From positions 1-64,000 of the forward strand of contig NZ_AZDA01000043.1 of the NCBI RefSeq assembly GCF_001434575.1: a stretch of 64,000 nucleotides of DNA, given 5' to 3'. This DNA is from Loigolactobacillus bifermentans DSM 20003 (GTDB lineage: Bacteria; Bacillota; Bacilli; Lactobacillales; Lactobacillaceae). Made by a program: the position numbers and the translations under genes. Numbering within the stretch: position 1 is the stretch's first letter; each line of letters starts with the position of its first letter. Below are positions 8,393 to 16,467 of this stretch, one piece after another. The notes beneath the pieces are model-generated. The model did not search any database. It was given only the letters and a program-made list of their open reading frames with translations, and had not been told where the DNA came from.

Positions 8393-9193
8393 GTGCACAA
8401 TGTTAAATTAATGGCCTCTGATATGGACCATACCTTATTAACTGAGGCAGGGGCGTTACCACCACATTTTGGCGATTATTTAGATGCGTTAGCCGCTAAA
8501 CAGATTAAATTTGTGGTGGCTTCTGGTCGGCCGCTGTATACGTTGCAGGACCTATTTCCAGAACATGGGGATCAAATGGTATTGATCTCTGATAATGGGG
8601 CAGTGATCGCAAATGAAGGCCAAGTGATTGCGAAAACACTGATTCCAACGGCTGAATTGTTAGAAATTTGCCAATTTGTTAGCGCTGAGCTTGCCGGACA
8701 TCCATTATTATGCGGGATTCACGGGGCAGTAGCTGCTCAGTCCGACCAGCAATATGACGCCGTTTATCGGGAATTTTATCATCAGCTAGACTATTTAGCT
8801 GACTTGCAGCAATGGTCTGGTGAGGGCGATAAAATTACCGTTTATTTTCCCGAGGGCAATGCTGAGACCGTTTTTCAGACGGTGCTGGCACCGCGTTACG
8901 GGAAATGCTATTCGGTTGCAGTTAGCGGTCCCAATTGGGTGGACATTATGCCGCAACATATTAACAAAGGCCAAGCCATGGCAAAAATCAGCCAGCTGTT
9001 CCACATTGACGCGGACGAAATGGTGGCCTTTGGTGATACGTTTAACGACGCAGAAATGTTGCAATATGTGAAGTATGGGTACTTGGTGGCCAACGCCAAT
9101 CCGGGGATGTCCCCTTACGCCCATTACCACACAGCTAGCAATGATGACTACGGCGTGGTCCAAGTCATTAAGCAAGTTTTAGCCGACCAATAG
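8393..9193 (+). CDS. Cof-type HAD-IIB phosphatase
   Basis: Predicted cytoplasmic sugar-phosphate or nucleotide phosphatase, 266 residues. HAD motif I is ASDMDHTLL (residues 8-16), motif II is VVASGRPLYTL, motif III is the Lys in INKGQAMAKIS, and motif IV is VAFGDTFNDAEML, with the large C2-type cap of the Cof family between II and III. The start is GTG with AAAGGAAG upstream. A strong terminator follows. Confidence 0.92.
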   Translation: MHNVKLMASDMDHTLLTEAGALPPHFGDYLDALAAKQIKFVVASGRPLYTLQDLFPEHGDQMVLISDNGAVIANEGQVIAKTLIPTAELLEICQFVSAELAGHPLLCGIHGAVAAQSDQQYDAVYREFYHQLDYLADLQQWSGEGDKITVYFPEGNAETVFQTVLAPRYGKCYSVAVSGPNWVDIMPQHINKGQAMAKISQLFHIDADEMVAFGDTFNDAEMLQYVKYGYLVANANPGMSPYAHYHTASNDDYGVVQVIKQVLADQ

Positions 9194-9227
9194 AAAATGC
9201 GATTCTCGTTTGAGAGTCGCATTTTTT
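9194..9227 (+). terminator. Terminator after HAD gene
   Basis: AAAATGCGATTCTC-GTTT-GAGAGTCGCATTTTTT, one mismatch in a 13-bp stem. Confidence 0.85.
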
Positions 9228-9232
9228 AGCAT

Positions 9233-9398
9233 AAGACTGGACAATCAGCGGAAAGGAGACCTTTGCGACAGCAAAGGTACCTTATAGACCTTAGCTGGTG
9301 CCATGTGTCTTGCGGTGCGGTCTGCCGCCACAAGACTGGACAACCAGTGGAAATCAGACCTTTGCGACAGCAAAGATACCCTATAGTTTTTAGCTGGT
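9233..9398 (+). repeat. Two tandem copies of a structured repeat (locus A)
   Basis: Two units, 9233-9299 and 9331-9398, both begin AAGACTGGACA. Each has an outer stem (ATCAGC/GCTGGT at 9244-9249 and 9294-9299; ACCAGT/GCTGGT at 9343-9348 and 9393-9398) enclosing an inner hairpin CCTTTGC-GACA-GCAAAG(G). Between them sits a further hairpin with GTCTTG (9307-9312) and CAAGAC (9331-9336) arms. The G-U type pairs only work if the plus strand is the RNA. The same architecture, with different stem sequences, recurs at 62094-62197 and 63537-63739. Here no plus-strand gene follows; the last bases overlap the end of the gdx gene. A 27-codon ORF starts at 9303. Confidence 0.8.
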
Positions 9399-9707
9399 CA
9401 ATTTAATACCAATTAACCCAATCAACAAGAACGCCACAAAAACCCAAGTAATCGGGTTGATGCGATCACCTAGTAGCAACACGCCAACGGCCACACTGCC
9501 AACAGCGCCGATGCCGGTCCAAATGGGATAGGCCAAGCTCATAGGGAGCCGCTTAATCGCCAGCGTGAGAAAGACGAAACTTAACACCATGCCAATGACG
9601 GTTACACTGGCAAAGCCCAACTTGTGGAAGCCGTCGCTTAGTTTGAGACAAGTGGCCCACACCACTTCAAATAAACCTGCAATCAATAACTGTAACCATG
9701 CCATCAT
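9390..9707 (-). CDS. gdx: Small multidrug resistance family transporter, Gdx/SugE type (guanidinium exporter)
   Basis: Inner-membrane antiporter of 105 residues with four hydrophobic segments. The opening LIAGLFEVVWATCLKLSDGF carries the membrane glutamate at about residue 14 and the Gdx/SugE-type context, unlike the AEVIGTT context of EmrE; MSLAYPIWTGIGAVG also fits Gdx/SugE. Members of this subtype export guanidinium in exchange for protons. The call is strengthened by a guanidine-riboswitch-like leader directly upstream. GGAG precedes two adjacent ATG codons; either may be used. Confidence 0.85.
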   Translation of the reverse strand: MMAWLQLLIAGLFEVVWATCLKLSDGFHKLGFASVTVIGMVLSFVFLTLAIKRLPMSLAYPIWTGIGAVGSVAVGVLLLGDRINPITWVFVAFLLIGLIGIKLTS

Positions 9708-9727
9708 AAAAACTCCATTCTGCCATT

Positions 9728-9837
9728 AAAAAAGCACCACTGATCATCCTATTAAGCCTAAAGGATGATTAGCGGTGCCCACTACCCGGCGGTAGTTTTA
9801 TTGCATTCAGCTTAACAGATTGAAAATCGGGCGTCAA
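9728..9837 (-). promoter_or_regulatory. Probable guanidine riboswitch (class IV-like) and promoter of gdx
   Basis: Minus strand: TTGACG (9832-9837), 17 bp, TAAGCT (9809-9814), then a short hairpin CTACC-GCCG-GGTAG (9782-9795) immediately followed by GGGCACC. The long terminator hairpin pairs GCACCGCTAATCATCCT (9762-9778) with AGGATGATCAGTGGTGC (9734-9750) and ends in six U. A small CCG-loop hairpin followed by an overlapping terminator, in front of a guanidinium exporter, is what I recall of the mepA-motif (guanidine-IV) riboswitch, an ON switch by transcription antitermination. Class assignment is from memory and needs a covariance model. Confidence 0.55.
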
Positions 9838-9877
9838 TGATTGTTGATGAAGGCCTAATAACAGGCAGTCACAAGTT

Positions 9878-10789
9878 TTACGCAGTTGGCTTAAAAATTC
9901 TAGTTGCTTGTTGTGCTAAGCGCTGAAAAGCCGGTGTGGCGCGTTGTTGCTGTACTGAAAATTCAGTGAAGCGCTGATTTAACGCGGCAATTTCTTTAAA
10001 ATTACCAGCAGCCAGTTTCAAAATAGGGGTGTGGTACAGCAGGCGCAATCCTAGGTTCATCACCCAAGGCGTTGCGATGAGCCGCTCCTGCCAGTGAGGA
10101 CGTTGTATGTGACGGTCAATCAGTAATGCTTGTAGCTCACCAAAGGCATGTGCTGCGACTTTGAAATAAGGGCGGGCTTTGTGTGCATCCGTTTGGTACA
10201 GCATATCAAAATTGTTTAAAACAGTGATCAAGGCCGCGTGTTGGGCGAGCCAGTCAAATAGATCTAGGCGTTGTCCCCAGGTGTAGGCCGTCTTTTGAAA
10301 AATCTGGTGTAAGGTGGCTTGTGGAACGGGCGCTTGACTGCCAGCAATCACATCTAAGTGGCCTTTGCCAAAGCGTAATACGTTGATTTGGGCGCCTTGC
10401 CGGGTGCCACCTGTGTTTTGAAAGCCAAAATACAGTGCTTTTTGTGGTAATGCTTGTTGTAAGGGTTCTGGTGTAAGCTGGTTGCCAATCAGCAAAATCT
10501 GGTGACTACAATTTGCTTGAAGGACGGGGACGACAGTTGGAAAATCGTTGTATTTCATGGTTACAAAAATAAAGTCGTAGGCGTCGTCAGCGGCCAATGT
10601 TTGAATCACATGAATTGGGGTTTGCGTGGTTTGATGCTGTAAAATATGGTGCAGGCGCAGACCGTGTGTGACGAGCTGCTGATAGCGGGGACCGCGGGCT
10701 AAAATGGTGACGTGGTTTTGCGGATTGTTACAAAGTTGAGCGGCTAAAAAGCTGCCTTGAATCCCAGCGCCATAAACTAAAAGTTTCAT
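9878..10789 (-). CDS. Ketopantoate reductase-like protein (ApbA/PanE family)
   Basis: Predicted NADPH-dependent 2-dehydropantoate 2-reductase-type enzyme, 303 residues. The Rossmann motif YGAGIQGSF is near residues 6-14 and the ketopantoate region FIFVTMKYNDF follows. The C-terminal catalytic lysine context of true PanE (NKL..N) is not obvious, and RQGAQINVLRFGKG is divergent, so a non-pantothenate substrate is possible. The ATG at 10789 is preferred over an upstream GTG. It is divergent from a TetR gene, its likely regulator; no pan genes are nearby. Confidence 0.75.
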   Translation of the reverse strand: MKLLVYGAGIQGSFLAAQLCNNPQNHVTILARGPRYQQLVTHGLRLHHILQHQTTQTPIHVIQTLAADDAYDFIFVTMKYNDFPTVVPVLQANCSHQILLIGNQLTPEPLQQALPQKALYFGFQNTGGTRQGAQINVLRFGKGHLDVIAGSQAPVPQATLHQIFQKTAYTWGQRLDLFDWLAQHAALITVLNNFDMLYQTDAHKARPYFKVAAHAFGELQALLIDRHIQRPHWQERLIATPWVMNLGLRLLYHTPILKLAAGNFKEIAALNQRFTEFSVQQQRATPAFQRLAQQATRIFKPTA

Positions 10790-10925
10790 GAGCAACACTT
10801 CTTTCTGGACAGTTGTTGTTTAATCAATTGATGTCGCTTATTATAAAAGGGACCGAATCAGGCAACAACCAACAATATTGGGATTGTGTTGCTTAATCAA
10901 CGATTATCAGAAAGTGGGTGGCGCA

Positions 10926-11420
10926 ATGGACCGCCGTAAACGAAAAACACAAGCTTTATTAAAGGAAACGTTATTAAGCTTATTACATCACCAAACGTTT
11001 AACAGCATCACGATTCGCCAATTGTGTGATCGGGCGGATCTTAATCGCAGTACCTTTTACCTCAATTTTCAGGATAAGTATGATTTGTTAGCCCAGATCA
11101 TTCGGGGTGAAATTTTACAATTGGTGCAAGCCTGCCACCAGCAACCGGCCACAGAACAATTAAATGCCACATTTCATTATTTAACCCAGCATCGGCAACA
11201 ATTTCGGTGTTTATTACAAGCGGATGATCATGGGGTTTTTGCGGCAACATTTGGCCAGTATTTAACCACTCATTTATCTCAGAAGCGGACCTTATCACGG
11301 TTGGAACAAGCCTTTTTTGTTGGTGGGATTATTGCGGCATTGCGGACCTATTTATTGGAACCAAATGTGGCGATTACGGAATTGAATCAAGTGGCCCAGT
11401 TATTGCAACAAGCGCAATAA
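10926..11420 (+). CDS. TetR/AcrR-family regulator
   Basis: Predicted repressor of 164 residues. The N-terminal helix-turn-helix FNSITIRQLCDRADLNRSTFYLNFQDKYDLL is of the short TetR type seen in DhaS-like regulators; the C-terminal half is helical with a poorly conserved ligand pocket. The start is the ATG with GTGGGTGGCG upstream, 16 codons inside the longest frame. Divergent from the PanE-like gene across 136 bases containing an imperfect GCAACA...TGTTGC repeat at 10862-10892, a possible operator. Confidence 0.85.
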   Translation: MDRRKRKTQALLKETLLSLLHHQTFNSITIRQLCDRADLNRSTFYLNFQDKYDLLAQIIRGEILQLVQACHQQPATEQLNATFHYLTQHRQQFRCLLQADDHGVFAATFGQYLTTHLSQKRTLSRLEQAFFVGGIIAALRTYLLEPNVAITELNQVAQLLQQAQ

Positions 11421-11502
11421 GTGCGACTGGAAAACAGGCCGCAAGACCGAGGTGGTGCGACACAACTTCTGCTATACTCATTTTTGAAAAGGAATGATGA
11501 GG

Positions 11503-12564
11503 ATGCAGGATGGGTTCGGTGATCAGCGCTGGTTAGGTCGCGCTGAATTCGGCGGTTGGTTGATACTGGGGCTTTTTGGAAATTTACCGTTGTTTGTGGT
11601 GAGTCATGCGTTGATCGCCACATTTTTATTAGTGAAAACGATTTGGTGGCCGCAGTGGCGCCCGAGACTTAAATTGGGGTTAAGCAGTGCTTACATCATT
11701 ATTTTAACGTTACAAGTGGTTTTTGAAACAGCGGTGGTCTTTGCGGACGATCCGTGGGGTCATGTGTTGTTACGCTTGGTGGCCGCCAGTTTAGTACCGG
11801 TGCCGTTTTGGGTGGCACGTTGGTTGACGCAAACACAGGCCTTTGAATGGCCGTCGTTGGCTGACTTGACCACCATTAGTTTAAACACCTACCAGCAAAA
11901 TCGCGCACGTGTTGCGCAGGTGGTGACGCAAACCGGACATGTGCGCCAAGTGTTGTCATTGCCCCATTTACAGGCCCTTTTTATGGAGCTGCACCGACAC
12001 AGTTTGGTGCAGTATCACAATGCAGCTTCCTTGGATCAGGCCTACTTTGAGCGCGCAACGGCAGCGTTAGGAGACCCTTATTTGTACATTGTGATCTCTA
12101 ACACTGGTAGTACCGCCAGTGAGGTGATCGGGTTATTTACCCAAAAACAATTTAACCATGCGTCGCTGAGTTTTGATGCGGCTTTGACCACGTTACTCAG
12201 TTATAACGGTGGGGAGCGGGTGTATGCACCAGGGTTAAACCCAGAAATGGTGCAGGCCTTTCATCAAAAAGCCGACGCGTCAGTGTTAGTATATCGTTTG
12301 TCGGTGACAGTGGCGCAAAAGCAAAAAGTGCTGGCGACCGTGCAAGCAATCAATGCCACCGGCAGTGCGTACAATATTTTAGGCTTGGTCACCAAGCACT
12401 CATTACGTCGGAACATGATGTTCTGTTCGCAATTTGTTTATCGCATGTTACAAATTGGCGAGGTGGCCTATTTCCAGAAGCAACCTGGTGAGGTACGGCC
12501 AACGGATTTTGTGGAGTTGGACTATCGTCGGCAGTTAGAATTTGTTCAGGAAATTCAATTTTAG
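11503..12564 (+). CDS. Membrane protein with C-terminal permuted NlpC/P60-like (YiiX-type) domain
   Basis: 353 residues. Three hydrophobic segments lie in the first ~115 residues, followed by a soluble domain. In that domain LYIVISNTGSTASEVIGLF, then FNHASLSFDAAL, precedes MMFCSQFVYRML by about 95 residues. A His in NHASLSFD before a Cys in FCSQFVYRM is the permuted order seen in YiiX/YaeF-type papain-fold hydrolases, suggesting a cysteine peptidase or amidase/acyltransferase. ATG at 11503 is chosen because AAAAGGA is nine bases upstream; two earlier ATGs (11494, 11497) are too close. Substrate and topology are unknown. Confidence 0.65.
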   Translation: MQDGFGDQRWLGRAEFGGWLILGLFGNLPLFVVSHALIATFLLVKTIWWPQWRPRLKLGLSSAYIIILTLQVVFETAVVFADDPWGHVLLRLVAASLVPVPFWVARWLTQTQAFEWPSLADLTTISLNTYQQNRARVAQVVTQTGHVRQVLSLPHLQALFMELHRHSLVQYHNAASLDQAYFERATAALGDPYLYIVISNTGSTASEVIGLFTQKQFNHASLSFDAALTTLLSYNGGERVYAPGLNPEMVQAFHQKADASVLVYRLSVTVAQKQKVLATVQAINATGSAYNILGLVTKHSLRRNMMFCSQFVYRMLQIGEVAYFQKQPGEVRPTDFVELDYRRQLEFVQEIQF

Positions 12565-12573
12565 CGCACACAA

Positions 12574-12599
12574 AAACGGACGTCGCAAGACGTCCGTTT
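12574..12599. terminator. Terminator between membrane gene and DAACS gene
   Basis: AAACGGACGTC-GCAA-GACGTCCGTTT, perfect 11-bp arms, with a longer U-run on the minus strand. It closes the thiS-to-symporter operon and probably the plus-strand gene too. Confidence 0.85.
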
Positions 12600-12602
12600 G
12601 CT

Positions 12603-13832
12603 TTAGGCTTTGGTTTGGTACACTTGACGGTCTAATTGGTCTTCATCTGCCGCAATCATAATCGCAGTGGTGGTGTCGCCAACCACGTTGAGAACGGTGC
12701 GGAAAATACCAGAGAACCAGTCGATGCCGGCAAGGAGACCAATGCTTTCCAGGGGCAAGCCGATGCTTGGTACAATAATGGCCAAGGCGACTAAGCCGCC
12801 ACCAGGCACCACCACCGTGCCGAGACAGGCCACAATCGATAAGGCGACAATTTTGATCATGATGATCGGTGAAATCGCTAGGCCGTAAAACTGACTCATG
12901 GTGACGCAGGCTAAGGCTAGATACATGGCCAAACCGTTGCTATTTAGCGCCATGCCCAGGGGTAGCACAAGTTCACTGATTTGTTTATGGACGCCTAGGC
13001 GTTTTTCGGCGTCGGCCATTTCAACCGATAGGGAGGCGGCTGAAGAGGTGGTGGTCATGGCGACAATAATAATGCGAGAAAAGCCATGTAAAATGCCACG
13101 AAGCGGGATGTGTGCGCGGATCGTGATCATGGCGAACAAACCGAATAAGAACAACAGGGTACCGGCGCCGAACAAAATGAGAAATTTCGACAGCGGTAGA
13201 ATCACTTTGGCACCATTGGTGGCCGTCACCCAAGCCATTAGCGCACCGATGCCGATAGGGGCGAGCTTCATGACTAAGGTAATCAAATCAATGAGCAGTT
13301 GATTGATTTGGCGAATGCCAGTGAGTAAGGTTTGATAGTGCTGATTTTGGTTGGCTTTGCTTAACGCAATGCCGAAAAATAAGGCGAAAACAATAATTTG
13401 GATCGTGTTGCCTTTGGCCAGTGCCTCAAAAATATTCGTGGGAAAGAAGCCTAAAATCGTATTTTGTAATGACGGCTGGTGGGCCAATAATTGTTTAGCG
13501 TTGGTGCCTGCCAAGCTGAGGTGCAAGCCGTGGCCAGGGTTAAACCACCAGCCAGCAACCAAGCCGATACAGGCGGCTAAAATGGTGGTGACGGTAAACC
13601 AAGCGGCAGTTTTAAGGCCTAAGCGTCCCAGTTGTTTCATGGGCAAACTACCAATGGCCTCGATCACGGCACAGAAGATCAAGGGGATCACCGCCATTTG
13701 GATCAGGCGGAGAAAAAGGTCGCCGACGATTTTAATACCAGCGACTTGTTGACCACCGACCAAGCCTAACCCAATGCCCACTACCATGCCGATGATGATC
13801 TGAGTGGTTAAATTAAACTTTTTATGCATCAT
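12603..13832 (-). CDS. Dicarboxylate/amino acid:cation symporter (DAACS/GltP family)
   Basis: Integral membrane secondary transporter of 409 residues with about eight hydrophobic helices and two re-entrant loops. The family serine-rich and binding motifs are recognisable but altered: TTTSSAASLSVEMADAEKRLG instead of the usual SSSA-TLP stretch, and ALNSNGLAMYLA instead of NMDG. This suggests a substrate other than plain glutamate/aspartate. It follows the amidohydrolase gene by 13 bases in the thiS-thiF-thiG operon and is under TPP control if that operon is read through. The start may be either of two adjacent ATGs (13832 or 13829). Confidence 0.82.
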   Translation of the reverse strand: MMHKKFNLTTQIIIGMVVGIGLGLVGGQQVAGIKIVGDLFLRLIQMAVIPLIFCAVIEAIGSLPMKQLGRLGLKTAAWFTVTTILAACIGLVAGWWFNPGHGLHLSLAGTNAKQLLAHQPSLQNTILGFFPTNIFEALAKGNTIQIIVFALFFGIALSKANQNQHYQTLLTGIRQINQLLIDLITLVMKLAPIGIGALMAWVTATNGAKVILPLSKFLILFGAGTLLFLFGLFAMITIRAHIPLRGILHGFSRIIIVAMTTTSSAASLSVEMADAEKRLGVHKQISELVLPLGMALNSNGLAMYLALACVTMSQFYGLAISPIIMIKIVALSIVACLGTVVVPGGGLVALAIIVPSIGLPLESIGLLAGIDWFSGIFRTVLNVVGDTTTAIMIAADEDQLDRQVYQTKA

Positions 13833-13845
13833 ACACCGCCTTTAT

Positions 13846-15027
13846 TTAATAAGCTTGTTGGTACAAGCTGGCCGCTAGTAACGCCACACCTTTGGCCAGG
13901 TCTGCCGCCGATGTGTGTTCTTCAGGACAATGACTGACGCCGTTATCGCTAGGGACAAAGAGCATCGTGGTGGGCACCGCTGTGTACATGATCTGGCTGT
14001 CGTGGCCGGCACCAGAAAAAAGTTGTTCGTAAGGCAGGCCAAGTTCTTGCGCTAAAAGTTCATTTTGGCGTAACAAGGCGTGGGATAAGCGGGTCGCTGA
14101 CACGGTTAAAGTGGGTGTTAAAGTGACTTGCGGATCTGCGGCCACACAGGCGTCTAATTGTTGGGTGAATTGCGTCAGTTTGGCGTCAGTTTCGTCACGG
14201 CAATCCACCGTAAAACGACATTCACCGGCAATTACGTTGTCCACGTTAGGGTGAACGGTGATGGCACCAATGGTAAAGGTCAAGCTAGCCGAACCTTGCT
14301 GGGCCACGTCATACAAATGGGTCATTAAGGCGCTGGCCCGTTGGACTGCGTCTTGGCGGTGGATCATTGGGGTGGTGCCAGCATGGTTGGCCTGGCCGTG
14401 CACCGTTACCACGTACCGCCGTTGCGCCACAATGCCAGTGACTAAACCAATGGCTTTGTGGGCTAACTTTAACCGTGGGCCTTGTTCAATGTGTAATTCC
14501 GTAAACGTTGCTGGTAGCGCGGGCCGTTTGGTGTGCACCTGCGGCAAGGCCTGCAGTGGGGTCACGGCTTGTTGGCGGGCGGTTTCAAATGAAATGCCGG
14601 CGTCATCTAAAAGCGGTTGGGTTTGTGGCTGGCCAAGATAAAATTTTGAGCCGGTAAACGCCGCAGGAAAGCGGCTGCCTTCTTCTTCACTAAATGCAAT
14701 CAAACGTAACGTTTTACGCGGTCGATCATAGGTTTGCCGCAGTTGTTCAATGGCGCATAAGCCACCAAGCACACCGTATAACCCATCATATTGCCCGCCG
14801 TGTTGCACGGTATCCATGTGCGAACCAGTGGCCACCGCCAAGCCAGGTTGGCTGCCTGGAAAGTCTAAATAGACGCTGCCGTAGTCGTCTACCGTTACTT
14901 TGGCGCCAAATTCCTGGCCCAGTTGGATCAAACGTTGTTGGTTGGCTTGCCAAGCGGCATTGTAGACCAAGCGATTTTGACCGGATTTGTCCGCAACGTT
15001 AAACTGGGCCAGCAATTCAGTGAGCAT
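13846..15027 (-). CDS. M20-family amidohydrolase (N-carbamoyl-amino acid hydrolase/allantoate amidohydrolase type)
   Basis: Predicted dinuclear-metal amidase, 393 residues. Metal ligands are visible in ATGSHMDTV (His), YDGLYGVLG (Asp), FSEEEGSRF (Glu), LHIEQGP (His) and GAGHDSQ (His), as in hydantoinase/carbamoylase-type M20 enzymes. The start codon overlaps the thiG stop (TAATG), so translation is coupled to thiamine synthesis. By analogy with YlmB, an M20 protein that deformylates a thiamine breakdown pyrimidine in Bacillus, it could act in thiamine salvage, but it belongs to a different M20 subgroup. Alternatively it may supply a precursor. Enzyme class is firm, substrate is not. Confidence 0.85.
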   Translation of the reverse strand: MLTELLAQFNVADKSGQNRLVYNAAWQANQQRLIQLGQEFGAKVTVDDYGSVYLDFPGSQPGLAVATGSHMDTVQHGGQYDGLYGVLGGLCAIEQLRQTYDRPRKTLRLIAFSEEEGSRFPAAFTGSKFYLGQPQTQPLLDDAGISFETARQQAVTPLQALPQVHTKRPALPATFTELHIEQGPRLKLAHKAIGLVTGIVAQRRYVVTVHGQANHAGTTPMIHRQDAVQRASALMTHLYDVAQQGSASLTFTIGAITVHPNVDNVIAGECRFTVDCRDETDAKLTQFTQQLDACVAADPQVTLTPTLTVSATRLSHALLRQNELLAQELGLPYEQLFSGAGHDSQIMYTAVPTTMLFVPSDNGVSHCPEEHTSAADLAKGVALLAASLYQQAY

Positions 15028-15791
15028 TATTGGCTAACGCCAGTTAAAGGTGAGGATGCGGCAGCTTTTTTATCTAACACCCGTCCAGGATGGGCCAAGA
15101 ACCCTTTGCGGCCTGCTTCAACGGCTAGCTTAAACGCTTCGGACATTAACGGAATATCCCCAGCAGTGGCCATGGCAGTGTTGGCCATGACGGCAGCGGC
15201 GCCCATTTCCATGGCTTCCGCAGCGTGGCTTGGGCGGCCGATGCCGGCGTCTACGATGATCGGTAATTCAATTTCATTGATCAAAATTTGGATCAACGCT
15301 TTTGTGGCCAAGCCTTTGTTGGTGCCAATCGGAGCCCCTAATGGCATGATTGCTGCAGCGCCAGCGTCGACTAATTTATGGGCTGCGTTTAAGTCAGGGA
15401 GCATGTAAGGCAATACGGTAAAGCCTTCATCCGCCAAGACTTTCGTGGCCTTAATGGTTTCTTCGTTGTCAGGCATGAGGTATGTCTTATCCGGCACGAC
15501 TTCTAGTTTGATAAAATCACTGCCGCTGAGTTCTCGAGCCAAATGCGCGGTGCGAATGGCTTCTTCGGCGTTGGTCGAACCGGAAGTATTGGGTAAGATC
15601 GTCACATTATCGGGAATAAAATTGAGAATGTTTTCATCGGCGTTGTTGGTCCGGCGTAGCGCCATGGTAATGATTTGGGCGCCGGCTTTATTAACCGCGG
15701 CGTCGATCAAGTCGTAAGAATATTTACCAGAGCCTAAAATAAAACGGGATGTGAAATGATGACTGCCTAAAATAAGTTCGTCTGCTGACAT
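15027..15791 (-). CDS. thiG: Thiazole synthase ThiG
   Basis: TIM-barrel enzyme that condenses 1-deoxyxylulose-5-phosphate, dehydroglycine and the ThiS thiocarboxylate to the thiazole of thiamine. 254 residues. Opening FTSRFILGSGKYS, the Schiff-base lysine region FIKLEVVPDK, PIIVDAGIGRPSHAAEAMEMGAAAV (core VDAGIGRPSHAAEAME) and the C-terminal TAMATAGDIPLMSEAF are typical. The start is ATG with AGAGGAGG, six bases after thiF. No thiO or thiH, the usual dehydroglycine sources, is seen in this window. Confidence 0.95.
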   Translation of the reverse strand: MSADELILGSHHFTSRFILGSGKYSYDLIDAAVNKAGAQIITMALRRTNNADENILNFIPDNVTILPNTSGSTNAEEAIRTAHLARELSGSDFIKLEVVPDKTYLMPDNEETIKATKVLADEGFTVLPYMLPDLNAAHKLVDAGAAAIMPLGAPIGTNKGLATKALIQILINEIELPIIVDAGIGRPSHAAEAMEMGAAAVMANTAMATAGDIPLMSEAFKLAVEAGRKGFLAHPGRVLDKKAAASSPLTGVSQ

Positions 15792-15796
15792 AATGA

Positions 15797-16450
15797 TTAT
15801 TCCTCCTCTAAAACAGGTAAGTGCATGAGTAAGCGTAAAATCGCGTTGGCTTCGTGACCGGCGCACACCATCACCCGCGGCGCCATTAAACCTTCTGCGC
15901 CTTTAGTGGTGCCGTCACCACAAATATAAACATGGGGTAACTGTTGTTTAGTGATCATGTTATTGGTGGGATGAATCCCGGCCATGCCGTTGCCCATCAC
16001 CAGCGGTTTGTCTGGAAAATGCGCGGTGATGCCATTCATCAGCATGGCTTTAGCGGCTGGATTATCAAAGGCTTCACAAGCCACGTCGCAATCCGCAAAC
16101 AAATCAGGAATGTTGGCGTCCGTGATCTCCAGTTGCTGAGTGTCGATGGTGATAAAGGGATTGAATTCCAACACATTTTGTTTCAGCGCAGTGACTTTAG
16201 GCAGGCCAATTTGACTGACTTTGTATTGTTGCCGGTTTAAATTACTCAGCTCAATGGTGTCAAAATCAATCAAGGTCAAATGGCCTACGCCACTACGCGC
16301 CAAAGCAATGGCAATGTTGGAGCCAAGGCCGCCAGCCCCGGCAATGGTCACATGGGCTTGGCTTAACGGTGCAGTGGAATCCGCCACGTTGCGTTCTTTC
16401 ATACCTAAATAAAAATCTTGTACGTCTAATCCTTCAAACTTGAGTGTCAT
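15797..16450 (-). CDS. thiF: ThiF-type adenylyltransferase for ThiS
   Basis: E1-like enzyme that adenylates the C-terminus of ThiS before sulfur transfer. 217 residues, the short form found in anaerobes and other Firmicutes. The ATP-binding motif IAGAGGLGSNIAIAL is at about residues 36-50, then LIDFDTIELSNLNRQQY carries the conserved Asp/Asn/Arg residues. It lacks a rhodanese domain. It lies between thiS and thiG, spaced by 17 and 5 bases, in the operon led by the second TPP riboswitch. Confidence 0.93.
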   Translation of the reverse strand: MTLKFEGLDVQDFYLGMKERNVADSTAPLSQAHVTIAGAGGLGSNIAIALARSGVGHLTLIDFDTIELSNLNRQQYKVSQIGLPKVTALKQNVLEFNPFITIDTQQLEITDANIPDLFADCDVACEAFDNPAAKAMLMNGITAHFPDKPLVMGNGMAGIHPTNNMITKQQLPHVYICGDGTTKGAEGLMAPRVMVCAGHEANAILRLLMHLPVLEEE

Positions 16451-16467
16451 ACGATCTGTCCTCTCTG

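Noticed and set aside
12667-13752. Plus-strand ORFs opposite the symporter gene
   Set aside because: Shadow frames antisense to a clear transporter; composition is that of reverse-read membrane protein codons.
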